DNA from: Acidilobaceae archaeon
GTDB lineage: Archaea > Thermoproteota > Thermoprotei_A > Sulfolobales > Acidilobaceae
Direction: 5' to 3'
DNA: 12,175 nt
Assembly: GCA_026985435.1 (NCBI GenBank)
Contig: JALSQL010000061.1
Coordinates: 1-12,175, forward strand
Shown in pieces: positions 1-5,430 of this stretch. The stretch's first letter is position 1. The number at the start of each line of letters is the position of its first letter. The position numbers were made by a program, and so were the translations under genes. The notes beneath the pieces are model-generated. The model was not told where the DNA came from, did not search any database, and was given only the letters and a program-made list of their open reading frames with translations.

Positions 1-65
1 ACCACCTCGATGGGCCGCCTCGTCTCGACCGCCACCTCCCCGCGCTCCACCCTCAAGCCGGGCAC
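1..65 (-). CDS. 5' end of a partial gene leaving the window; possibly UPF0047/YjbQ-like
   Basis: On the minus strand a GTG at 65-63 opens a frame that stays open to the window edge. It encodes 21 whole codons starting MPGLRVERGEVAVETRR and continuing PIEV. Nearly every third codon position is G or C, as in the real genes here. A GGTG/GGAGG-rich stretch precedes the GTG at about 70-86, and an AT-rich box at 99-104 lies at the right distance to act as its TATA box. The pattern of a beta-strand followed by T-R-R-x-I-E-V resembles the start of UPF0047/YjbQ family proteins, but 21 residues are too few to claim that. If real, this gene lies antisense to the first 40 codons of the long plus-strand frame opening at 10, which argues that the plus-strand gene starts later. 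Confidence 0.4.
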   Translation of the reverse strand, partial: MPGLRVERGEVAVETRRPIEV

Positions 66-98
66 CCCCCACCGGGTCCTCCCCCGGCCGGGGGCGCC

Positions 99-104
99 AT
101 TAAA
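99..104. promoter_or_regulatory. Shared divergent TATA-like box
   Basis: ATTAAA on the plus strand, read as TTTAAT on the minus strand, is the only AT-rich hexamer in about 100 bases of very GC-rich DNA. Archaeal start sites lie about 25 bases from the TATA centre. That predicts plus-strand starts near 127, just before GTG133, and minus-strand starts near 76, just before GTG65. One box may therefore serve both genes, although archaeal TATA elements are usually oriented by an adjacent BRE, and I cannot assign one clearly here. Confidence 0.4.
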
Positions 105-132
105 CCCCCACACCGGCCCAGCCACCCTGGGG

Positions 133-771
133 GTGCCACACTCGGGGTTGGCTGCGGGCGAGCCGCTGCACGCCATACTCGCCAGGATACGCCTGGCGGC
201 GTCTCGCACGGGCGAGCTCTCCTGGCTCTACTCGAGGGTCCTCCTGCCGGCCGAGGAGGCGGCTGCCAGGCTGTGGGGGGAGTTCCACGGCCACCCCCGC
301 TGGGAGCCCCTCCTAGCCCGGCTCGCGGCGAGGGCCGCGGGCCTCCTTGAGAGGGTGCGGGGGGACCCCTACGGGGCGTACGACGACGTCAAGAGGCTGG
401 CGGAGGAGATAGTGGCGGTCCACGCGGCAGCCACCGCCGGGGCCTCAGCCAGGCAGGCGCTCGCCGCCGGCGCCGGGGCGGTCTCGGCGCTGCTAGCACT
501 CCTAGCCCCGGGCGGCGGGGGCGCCGTGGCCCTAGCGGCTGGCATAGCAGCTGCCGCCCTGGGCATCGCCGCCGTGCTCCTCTCGAAGTATAGGCCGGGC
601 GCCCCCCTGGCGGTCGCCGCCGCCCTCTCCGCCCTGCTGGCGATGATCGGGGGCGCCCCGGGCCTCTACCACGCTATAGCAGTCGCCGCCGCCCTCTCCG
701 CCCTCGCCGGCTCCCTCATGGAGGTCTCCCCGCCGCCCCGGCTGGGTGAGGAGGGTGGGCCTCCTGCCTAG
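133..771 (+). CDS. Hypothetical membrane protein with four C-terminal helices
   Basis: I do not recognise this protein. From the proposed GTG start it is 212 residues long. Roughly the first half is soluble-looking, amphipathic and rich in Ala, Arg, Glu and Leu, with likely helices and a charged stretch near RVRGDPYGAYDDVKRLAEE. The second half has four Ala/Leu/Gly-rich hydrophobic segments arranged as two hairpins. The first pair is separated by PGGGG; the second pair follows LSKYRPGAP and is split by a short loop, GGAPGLYH. A Pro/Glu/Gly-rich tail ends the protein. The frame is open from an ATG at 10, but the TATA-like box at 99-104 and the oppositely oriented gene at 1-65 make that start unlikely. 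GTG133 suits a leaderless transcript; TTG148 is the alternative. The 3' end overlaps the glycosylase gene by 26 bases, so the two are probably cotranscribed and translationally coupled. Function is unknown. Confidence 0.6.
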   Translation: MPHSGLAAGEPLHAILARIRLAASRTGELSWLYSRVLLPAEEAAARLWGEFHGHPRWEPLLARLAARAAGLLERVRGDPYGAYDDVKRLAEEIVAVHAAATAGASARQALAAGAGAVSALLALLAPGGGGAVALAAGIAAAALGIAAVLLSKYRPGAPLAVAAALSALLAMIGGAPGLYHAIAVAAALSALAGSLMEVSPPPRLGEEGGPPA

Positions 772-1324
772 GAGCTTCTACGAGCGGGACCCGGCCCTTG
801 TGGCGGCTGGCCTCCTCGGCGCCATCCTGAGGAGGGACAGGCGCGGCCCGCCCGCCTCGTGCAGGATAGTCGAGACCGAGGCCTACTACGGCCCCTCAGA
901 CCCCGCGAGCAGGGCGGCCAGGACGACGCGGGGGAGGATAGCAGCCCGCCTCCGGGGGCCGCCGGGGGTGGCCCTCGTCTACGGCATCCACAGGCAGTGG
1001 CTCCTAAACATAGTTGCCCACCCGGAGCCGGGGTGGGGCGCCGTGCTCATACGCGCCTGCGAGCCCCTCGAGGGCCTGCCGGGGGATGCCAGGACGTCCG
1101 GGCCGGGCCTACTAACCAGGGCTCTCGGAATCGACAAGAGTCTCGACGGCGTGCCGGTCTACGAGCCCGGCTCCCCCCTGAGGGTGGAGGCCCCCCTGGA
1201 GCCCCCGCCCCCGGGCAGCGTGGGCAGGGGGCGCCGTATAGGGGTGTCGAGGGACCTCCCCGTGCCGCTCCGCTTCTGCCTGGCGGGTAGCAGGCACCTC
1301 AGCAGGCCCTGCAGGCCCCCCTAG
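746..1324 (+). CDS. mpg: Alkyladenine (3-methyladenine) DNA glycosylase, AAG/MPG family
   Basis: This is a monofunctional base-excision-repair glycosylase that cleaves the N-glycosidic bond of alkylated or deaminated purines such as 3-methyladenine and hypoxanthine, leaving an abasic site. The 192-residue protein covers the whole family fold. It has the LLPRSFYERD entry and the catalytic block RIVETEAYYGPSDPAS (about 40-55), in which Glu45 corresponds to the general base Glu125 of human AAG and Tyr47 to the stacking Tyr127. It also has LVYGIHRQWLLNIVAH (77-91), an R-A-C-E-P-L-E-G strand (103-110), SGPGLLTRALGIDKSLDG (118-135) and the closing RIGVSRDLPVPLRFCLAGS (164-182). The pocket position matching human His136 appears to be Arg56. 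The start is GTG746, inside the end of the upstream membrane-protein gene. No good Shine-Dalgarno precedes it, which fits coupling; GTG755 is the alternative. The stop codon overlaps that of the convergent XPD helicase gene. Family assignment is secure. Confidence 0.93.
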   Translation: MRRVGLLPRSFYERDPALVAAGLLGAILRRDRRGPPASCRIVETEAYYGPSDPASRAARTTRGRIAARLRGPPGVALVYGIHRQWLLNIVAHPEPGWGAVLIRACEPLEGLPGDARTSGPGLLTRALGIDKSLDGVPVYEPGSPLRVEAPLEPPPPGSVGRGRRIGVSRDLPVPLRFCLAGSRHLSRPCRPP

Positions 1325-3228
1325 CCGGCCCCGGCCTCCTGGGCGGGGGCTAGGAGGCCCCTGATCGTGGGGGCTAGGGCCTCCAGCTCGCCCGGGGACG
1401 AGACCAGCTCGTCGAACGGCAGCCTGAGGAGGTCCCGGATCCTCCTCCTGATGTACCTCCTGTCGAGGAGCAGGTAGAAGGCCCGGTCCCCGGGGGAGCG
1501 GCGGGCCCTGCCCAGGGCCTGCCTCACCTTCACAGTGGCGGAGACGTCGTAGGCGTAGAACCTGGCCTTCCTGCCGCCGAGCCTCTTGGAGAGCTCCGCG
1601 AGGTGCCTGCGCGTGAGGGCGTCGGGCTGGGGGTAGGGTATGCCCACGACTATCACGGTGTGGAGGAGGTTCCTCCCCTCGTGGTCCGAGAACTCGACGC
1701 CCTCCACCAGCTTGCCGCCGGCCACCGCGTTTATCACCAGCTCGGGGTTCTCGATGACCCTCGACCTGGCCTCCTCGAGCCTGGTGCCCCTCCCCTCGAC
1801 TAGCACGTCGAGCGTGACCGGCAGCCTCTCCACGACGGCCTCGAGCACCTCGTAGCTGGGGTAGACGACGAGCTTGGCTCCCGGCGCCGCCCGGGCGGCG
1901 GCCGCTATGTACTCGGCTATCCTCGAGTACATCCTGCCGCTCCTCTCGCTGTACCTGGTCGTCACGTCGGTGGCCACCACCGTGAAGACGCTCGACCTCG
2001 GCGCCTGGGCCCCCACGTGTATCTCCGCGTCGAACACCCTCCTCTCCCTCCCGACGCCGAGGAGCTCCTCCACGAAGCCGCTGGAGGGTATCGTGCCGCT
2101 CATCAGCACGGCGGCCCTCGCCCTCTCGAGGGGCTCCCTCGCGACCACCGCCGGGTCGACGGGGGTGGCGGTGTAGTAGACCCTGTCACCCTCCCTCTGG
2201 GCGAATATGAAGGCCCACTCCTCCCTGGCGAGGGAGATCCACGAGGCCACCCTGTAGGTGGGGCTCCGGACTGACACGGAGGCGGACCCGCTGGCTAGCG
2301 CCTCCGCCATCTTCCTCTCGTGTATCGACTCGGCCAGGTCGACTATGACCTCGGCCTGCCCGAGCACGGCCTCTAGGGAGGACTTGTCAACCTCCACCGG
2401 ATCCCTGCCGGGCCTCCACCGGGAGAGGCTGGAGCGTAGCGCCTCCAGGGCCTCGATCGCGGCGGTGGCGCCGGGCTCGTGCGCCCTGACCTCGGCCACC
2501 GCCGCCTCCACGTCCGCGAGGGTTATGCGGCTCTCCAGGAGGGTGTGGGCCCACATGAGGCTGTGGGCCTCGTCCACAACCACCACGAAGTCCTCGTAGC
2601 TATACGGGTCCATGACGCCCTCGAATATGTCCCTCCGGAAGAGGTAGGGGTACGTCGCGACCACGAACCTGCTCTCATCGAGGAGCCCCCGGAGGGCGAA
2701 GAAGGGGCAGACGCCCAGGTGCCTGGCCAGGTCGGCGGCCAGCCTGGTGGCGTGTATGGAGTAGTGCCCCATCACGTACTCCCAGACCTCCCCGGGGCCG
2801 ACGCTGCGGAGGTTGGAGTAGAACGGGCAGGCCCCCCGGAGCCTGGCCAGCCTGCAGTTCGCCCAGAACTCCTCCCCCGTGAGGCCCTCCCCCTCGCCGG
2901 GCCTCAGGAGGGGGCAGCTCCTACGGGCGCTGAAGAGGAAGGTGAAGCGGGCCCCCATAGCCTTCAACTCCCTGACAACCGGGTCTATCTCGTTGACCGT
3001 CCTAACAACCCAGAGGACCCTCTCAGCGCCACCCTCCACCAGCCCATAGGCCACCGCAGCCGTCTTACCGAAGCCCGTGGGAGCGTTCACCACAAGCAGG
3101 CCGCCATCCCTAACGGTCTCAGCCACAGCCTCGGCGAGCTCCCTCTGACCCCTACGCCACGACCCGTACGGCCACCTCGCACCCTCCAAAACGCGGCACG
3201 CCCCCCGGGGACACCCCGCCGCCCACAC
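1321..3228 (-). CDS. xpd: XPD/Rad3-family Fe-S DNA helicase
   Basis: This is a superfamily 2 helicase that unwinds DNA 5' to 3'; archaeal XPD is linked to damage processing, though its partners are unclear. Over 635 residues the order is: Q-motif-like RRGQRE (25-30); Walker A APTGFGKTA (49-57); VVRTVNE (motif Ia); four cysteines for a 4Fe-4S cluster at 105, 125, 134 and 174; VATYPYLF (190-197); DEAH box (219-222); an Arch-like helical insertion (about 230-350); LMSGT (375-379); the second RecA domain with GGKLVEGVEFSD (504-515); and motif VI QALGRARR (570-577). It is longer than the roughly 550-residue Sulfolobus enzyme as I recall it, and the middle cysteines are eight residues apart rather than two. 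GTG3228 gives the longest protein, but a TATA box at 3244-3249 predicts a transcript start near 3221. Translation may therefore begin downstream, for example at TTG3189, which still precedes the Q motif. The family call is firm; the start is not. Confidence 0.92.
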   Translation of the reverse strand: MWAAGCPRGACRVLEGARWPYGSWRRGQRELAEAVAETVRDGGLLVVNAPTGFGKTAAVAYGLVEGGAERVLWVVRTVNEIDPVVRELKAMGARFTFLFSARRSCPLLRPGEGEGLTGEEFWANCRLARLRGACPFYSNLRSVGPGEVWEYVMGHYSIHATRLAADLARHLGVCPFFALRGLLDESRFVVATYPYLFRRDIFEGVMDPYSYEDFVVVVDEAHSLMWAHTLLESRITLADVEAAVAEVRAHEPGATAAIEALEALRSSLSRWRPGRDPVEVDKSSLEAVLGQAEVIVDLAESIHERKMAEALASGSASVSVRSPTYRVASWISLAREEWAFIFAQREGDRVYYTATPVDPAVVAREPLERARAAVLMSGTIPSSGFVEELLGVGRERRVFDAEIHVGAQAPRSSVFTVVATDVTTRYSERSGRMYSRIAEYIAAAARAAPGAKLVVYPSYEVLEAVVERLPVTLDVLVEGRGTRLEEARSRVIENPELVINAVAGGKLVEGVEFSDHEGRNLLHTVIVVGIPYPQPDALTRRHLAELSKRLGGRKARFYAYDVSATVKVRQALGRARRSPGDRAFYLLLDRRYIRRRIRDLLRLPFDELVSSPGELEALAPTIRGLLAPAQEAGAG

Positions 3229-3243
3229 CGCCGCGGCGCCACA

Positions 3244-3249
3244 CTATAA
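3244..3249 (-). promoter_or_regulatory. TATA box for the XPD helicase gene
   Basis: On the minus strand GTTATAGTG is an isolated AT-rich element in GC-rich DNA. It predicts transcription from about 3221, close to the helicase start. Read on the plus strand it is CTATAAC, which could also fire rightward near 3272 into the structured stretch at 3301-3389. Confidence 0.5.
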
Positions 3250-3300
3250 CCTGGAGTCCACACCGCCGCGGGGGGCTGTGAGGAGCACCTACGACCAGCG

Positions 3301-3389
3301 AGGCCCCACGCAACGCGGGGCCTGTGGGCTCGTGGCGGCTGGCCGAGCCCCTCCCAGGCCAGAATCGTAGATTAGGCTGGAACGCAGCC
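3301..3389 (+). other. Cluster of inverted repeats; possible structured RNA or leader
   Basis: Three potential hairpins are packed into 89 bases of noncoding DNA. Hairpin A pairs AGGCCCC (3301-3307) with GGGGCCT (3317-3323). Hairpin B pairs GGCCTG (3319-3324) with CAGGCC (3355-3360) and continues inward with GGGCTCG (3326-3332) against CGAGCCC (3344-3350), giving a 13-pair stem with a small internal loop. Hairpin C pairs GGCTG (3375-3379) with CAGCC (3385-3389). A and B share bases 3319-3323 and so cannot form together. If transcription starts near 3272 from the plus-strand reading of the TATA at 3244-3249, this would be a leader for the membrane-protein gene at 3412 or a small RNA. I find no tRNA, C/D-box or RNase P signature. 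High GC content makes chance stems common, so this stays tentative. Confidence 0.35.
3368..3375 (+). promoter_or_regulatory. Weak TATA-like element before the small membrane protein
   Basis: TAGATTAG is locally AT-rich and lies about 40 bases before GTG3412. It would give a start site near 3397 and a leader of about 15 bases. It matches the archaeal consensus poorly; the upstream CTATAAC at 3244-3250 is the alternative. Confidence 0.25.
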
Positions 3390-3411
3390 GCACACGGGCG
3401 GGCGGGCCGCG

Positions 3412-3852
3412 GTGGCCGGAGCCCACAGGGCCGAGGCCGCGGCTAGGGTGCCGGGGCTCGCCGCGCTGGCGGCCTCCGCGGCGTTGCTAGCCCACGCGGC
3501 ACTACGCCAGAGCCCCGAGGCGGCAGAGCTGGGAGCCTGGGTGGGGCTGGCCCACATCGCCTGGTGTAGCCTAGTCTACCTAGCCACCGCCCCCAGGCGG
3601 GGCGCCTGGTGGGCCCCGCTGGCGGTCTCAGCCCTCACGGCCCCAGCTCTCGCCCTGGCGGCCCACAGGCCGCTCGCCGCCCTCTCAGCCCTCCTCGGGG
3701 GAGGCGCGGCCTCGCACGAGGCCGTCGTAAGGGTTACGGGCCGTGACCCGCTGGAGGGCATACTTGAGGCCATAGGCCTCCGGGGCCCCGCTGGAGCGGG
3801 GGGCCGGGCTAGGCGGGGCTCCCCGGGTGGGGGGAAAGAGTGGGCCGGGTAG
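3412..3852 (+). CDS. Small hypothetical membrane protein
   Basis: I do not recognise this 146-residue protein. It begins at GTG with a short charged stretch (AHRAEAAARV). Three clear hydrophobic segments follow, at about residues 15-31, 41-60 and 67-84, the last two separated by the loop APRRGAWW. A weaker fourth segment runs through LAALSALLGGGAA (about 88-101). The C-terminal tail (about 105-146) is soluble, starting with VVRVTGRDPLEGILEAIGLRG and ending in a Gly/Arg-rich stretch. No catalytic or binding motif is visible. The stop lies four bases from the convergent stop of the surface-protein gene at 3857. The third positions are strongly G/C and no better frame exists in either direction, which supports coding, but the Ala-rich composition could flatter a spurious frame. 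GTG3448 is an alternative start. Confidence 0.55.
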   Translation: MAGAHRAEAAARVPGLAALAASAALLAHAALRQSPEAAELGAWVGLAHIAWCSLVYLATAPRRGAWWAPLAVSALTAPALALAAHRPLAALSALLGGGAASHEAVVRVTGRDPLEGILEAIGLRGPAGAGGRARRGSPGGGKEWAG

Positions 3853-3856
3853 GGGG

Positions 3857-5272
3857 CTAGGGCCTTATGAACAGGAGGTAGGCGGCCGCGGCCACGACAA
3901 CGACGACCGCCACGGCGGCTGCTATGGTCTTAGCGCTTACTCCCCCTGCCTTCCCCGTCGCTGTGGCCGGGGGCTGCTGGCCTCCAGCCTGGCCGGCGGG
4001 GGGCTGGCCGGGCTGGGTGGTGCTGGTGTTCGTTGGTGTCCGGGTGCTGCTGGTCTCGGTCTCGCTGGTGGTTGTCGTGTTGCCTGGGAGGGTGCTCGTG
4101 GCAGTTGTCTGAGTCGTGCTGGTCTCGGTTGCGGTCTCGCTGGTAGTTGTGGTTATGACTACTGGAGTGGTCGTGCTGGTCTCCTCCTGGGTCGTGGTCG
4201 TTGTGGCGGGGGGCTGGGTCTCCTGCGGTGTCGTGGTTGTCTCTGTCGGCGTGGGCGACGTCGTGGTCTCCGTTGTGGTTATAGGGCTACTGGTGTTCGT
4301 TGGGGTTCCGGTTGTGGTCGTGGTTGGCGTCCCCGGGTTCTGGTTTATCTCCACCCAGTGAACCGCCCAGAGTATCATGTTTGACACGAACGTCGGCCCG
4401 TCGAGCTCCGTGCCGTACCAGTTCCACGTCCAGAGGGGGGCGTAGCCGCCGTAGGGGGTCTCGCCGCTCACTATTATCAGGTCGTCCCCAACGACCTCGG
4501 CGGCGGCCACGACGTGCGGGCCCTCGACGCCCTCCTGGTAGCAGGCGAGCGGAGGCTCGGACGTGTCCTCGAGGTAGCTCGTGTTGTAGGCCCAGAGTAT
4601 CCTGGCTATCGTGTCGAGCGTCTCGTTCGCCAGGTCGTGGCAGGCGCCCTGGTCGTCGACCCAGTACACCGCGGTGCCGCCGTGCACCAGTATCGGGAGG
4701 CTGACGTTGTTGGAGATCAGCCCCGTGTCGAGTGCGGGGTTGTCGGGGGCCACGTAGGCTAGGGGCTGGTAGGTCCTGCCAGCGTTGTGCTCCGAGTCCA
4801 TCAGCTCGCCGGTCTCGAGGCGCAGGTGCGAGCCCACCGCCTCGAGGAGACCGTTGACTATCGCCTGGGTGACGTTGCCCCAGTGGCTCCTGGCCAGGTA
4901 GTCGGAGTCGCCGCCGAGCCAGAGGACGCGGGGGCCGCTGGATAGCCAGTCGAGGATGGCCTGTATCTCCGAGTCGTTGAGGGGCTCGTCGGGCTGGCCC
5001 AGGATGAGGACGCTCACGTTGGCCAGGGCGTCGGGGGTTATGCTGCCGTTCAGGGTTACCCAGGAGGCGAAGCCCGACGTGTTACCCATAAGGTAGCCGA
5101 GGTACTTGTCGTTCTCCCCGTGGCCGAGGTCCGCGGCCACGACGACCGTGGCGTTGCCCTCCTGCGCCGTCACAGTGCCAGGGCCCCCCACGGGCGCCAG
5201 AGGGGTGACCGCCGCAAGGGCGAGGACCAGCAGGACACCAGCCGCCACCGCGAGCCTGAGACCCATAGGCAT
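3857..5272 (-). CDS. Exported, stalked surface protein with Rossmann-like ectodomain
   Basis: The 471-residue protein from ATG5272 opens with a signal peptide: MPMGLRLAV, a hydrophobic run to about residue 25, and a likely cleavage site before AQEGNATV (about 37). The ectodomain (38-309) starts with the beta-strand VVVAADLGHGENDKY. It goes on with VSVLILGQPDEPLNDSEIQAILDW and GPRVLWLGGDSDYL, then ends with DDLIIVSGETPYGGY and a Trp-rich segment. This layout recalls the class I glutamine-amidotransferase-like (GIFT/DUF4350-type) domains of exported proteins, with no obvious catalytic Cys. Cys211 and Cys244 could form a disulfide. About a dozen N-x-S/T sequons suggest glycosylation. A Thr/Pro/Ser/Glu stalk (about 314-445) leads to a C-terminal membrane helix (450-468) and the short tail FIRP, so the domain is displayed outside the cell. 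The frame is open to ATG5365, but a strong TATA at 5311-5318 lies inside it. GGAGTGGAG just before ATG5272 fits a ribosome site; ATG5266 is the other option. Confidence 0.8.
   Translation of the reverse strand: MPMGLRLAVAAGVLLVLALAAVTPLAPVGGPGTVTAQEGNATVVVAADLGHGENDKYLGYLMGNTSGFASWVTLNGSITPDALANVSVLILGQPDEPLNDSEIQAILDWLSSGPRVLWLGGDSDYLARSHWGNVTQAIVNGLLEAVGSHLRLETGELMDSEHNAGRTYQPLAYVAPDNPALDTGLISNNVSLPILVHGGTAVYWVDDQGACHDLANETLDTIARILWAYNTSYLEDTSEPPLACYQEGVEGPHVVAAAEVVGDDLIIVSGETPYGGYAPLWTWNWYGTELDGPTFVSNMILWAVHWVEINQNPGTPTTTTTGTPTNTSSPITTTETTTSPTPTETTTTPQETQPPATTTTTQEETSTTTPVVITTTTSETATETSTTQTTATSTLPGNTTTTSETETSSTRTPTNTSTTQPGQPPAGQAGGQQPPATATGKAGGVSAKTIAAAVAVVVVVAAAAYLLFIRP
3985..4330 (-). 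repeat. Low-complexity Thr/Pro stalk coding tract
   Basis: The minus strand encodes runs of Thr broken by Ser, Pro, Glu and Gln, using mainly ACA/ACC/ACG/ACT codons. This produces a degenerate GTGGTTGTCGT-like pattern on the plus strand and a locally lower GC content. The sub-stretch 4201-4243 matches 11154-11196 in the other surface-protein gene at 38 of 43 bases. Such tracts extend glycosylated spacers between an envelope-anchoring helix and an outer domain, and they are prone to slippage and recombination. Confidence 0.6.
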
Positions 5273-5310
5273 CCCGGGCTCCACTCCGCCGGCACGCGCT
5301 GGGGGCTCCC

Positions 5311-5318
5311 CATTTATG
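5311..5318 (-). promoter_or_regulatory. TATA box for the first surface-protein gene
   Basis: The minus strand reads CCCATAAATGG here. A start site about 25 bases downstream (near 5290) gives a leader of about 18 bases before ATG5272, which carries the GGAGTGGAG ribosome-binding sequence. This position rules against the longer frame that would begin at 5365. Confidence 0.55.
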
Positions 5319-5348
5319 GGGTGAACGCTCCCGCCGGGTAGCCTGGCG

Positions 5349-5353
5349 TAATA
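5349..5353 (+). promoter_or_regulatory. Weak TATA-like element upstream of reverse gyrase
   Basis: CGTAATACT at 5347-5355 is the nearest AT-rich plus-strand element and predicts a start near 5377. The leader before ATG5431 would then be about 54 bases. The plus-strand reading of the 5311-5318 box (CATTTATG) is another candidate and would make the region a divergent promoter. Confidence 0.25.
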
Positions 5354-5430
5354 CTGGGGCTCCACCCACTACTCCCCACAGCGTCTACCCGGCGCCCCGG
5401 GAGGGCGTGGGGGCGCCGGGTGTAGCTGGG

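Noticed and set aside
10..132. ATG at position 10 as the start of the first membrane protein
   Set aside because: The added 41 residues are Pro/Arg/Thr-rich, run antisense to a better minus-strand coding start at 65, and contain the likely TATA box at 99-104.
2479..3249. 256-residue plus-strand open frame opposite the XPD helicase
   Set aside because: It is Pro/Glu/His-rich with no recognisable domain and lies entirely opposite well-conserved helicase motifs. Long antisense frames are expected at this GC content.
3301..3389. tRNA, C/D-box RNA or RNase P RNA in the intergenic hairpin cluster
   Set aside because: No T-arm consensus, no RUGAUGA/CUGA box pair and no RNase P conserved core could be found.
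3395..3411. G-quadruplex in the leader of the small membrane protein
   Set aside because: Only three runs of GGG occur in a row; the next run is two bases, so a standard quadruplex motif is not met.
3985..4330. CRISPR array or tandem satellite suggested by the repeated GT-rich pattern
   Set aside because: The period is irregular and the pattern is explained by Thr-rich codons read on the minus strand within one open frame.
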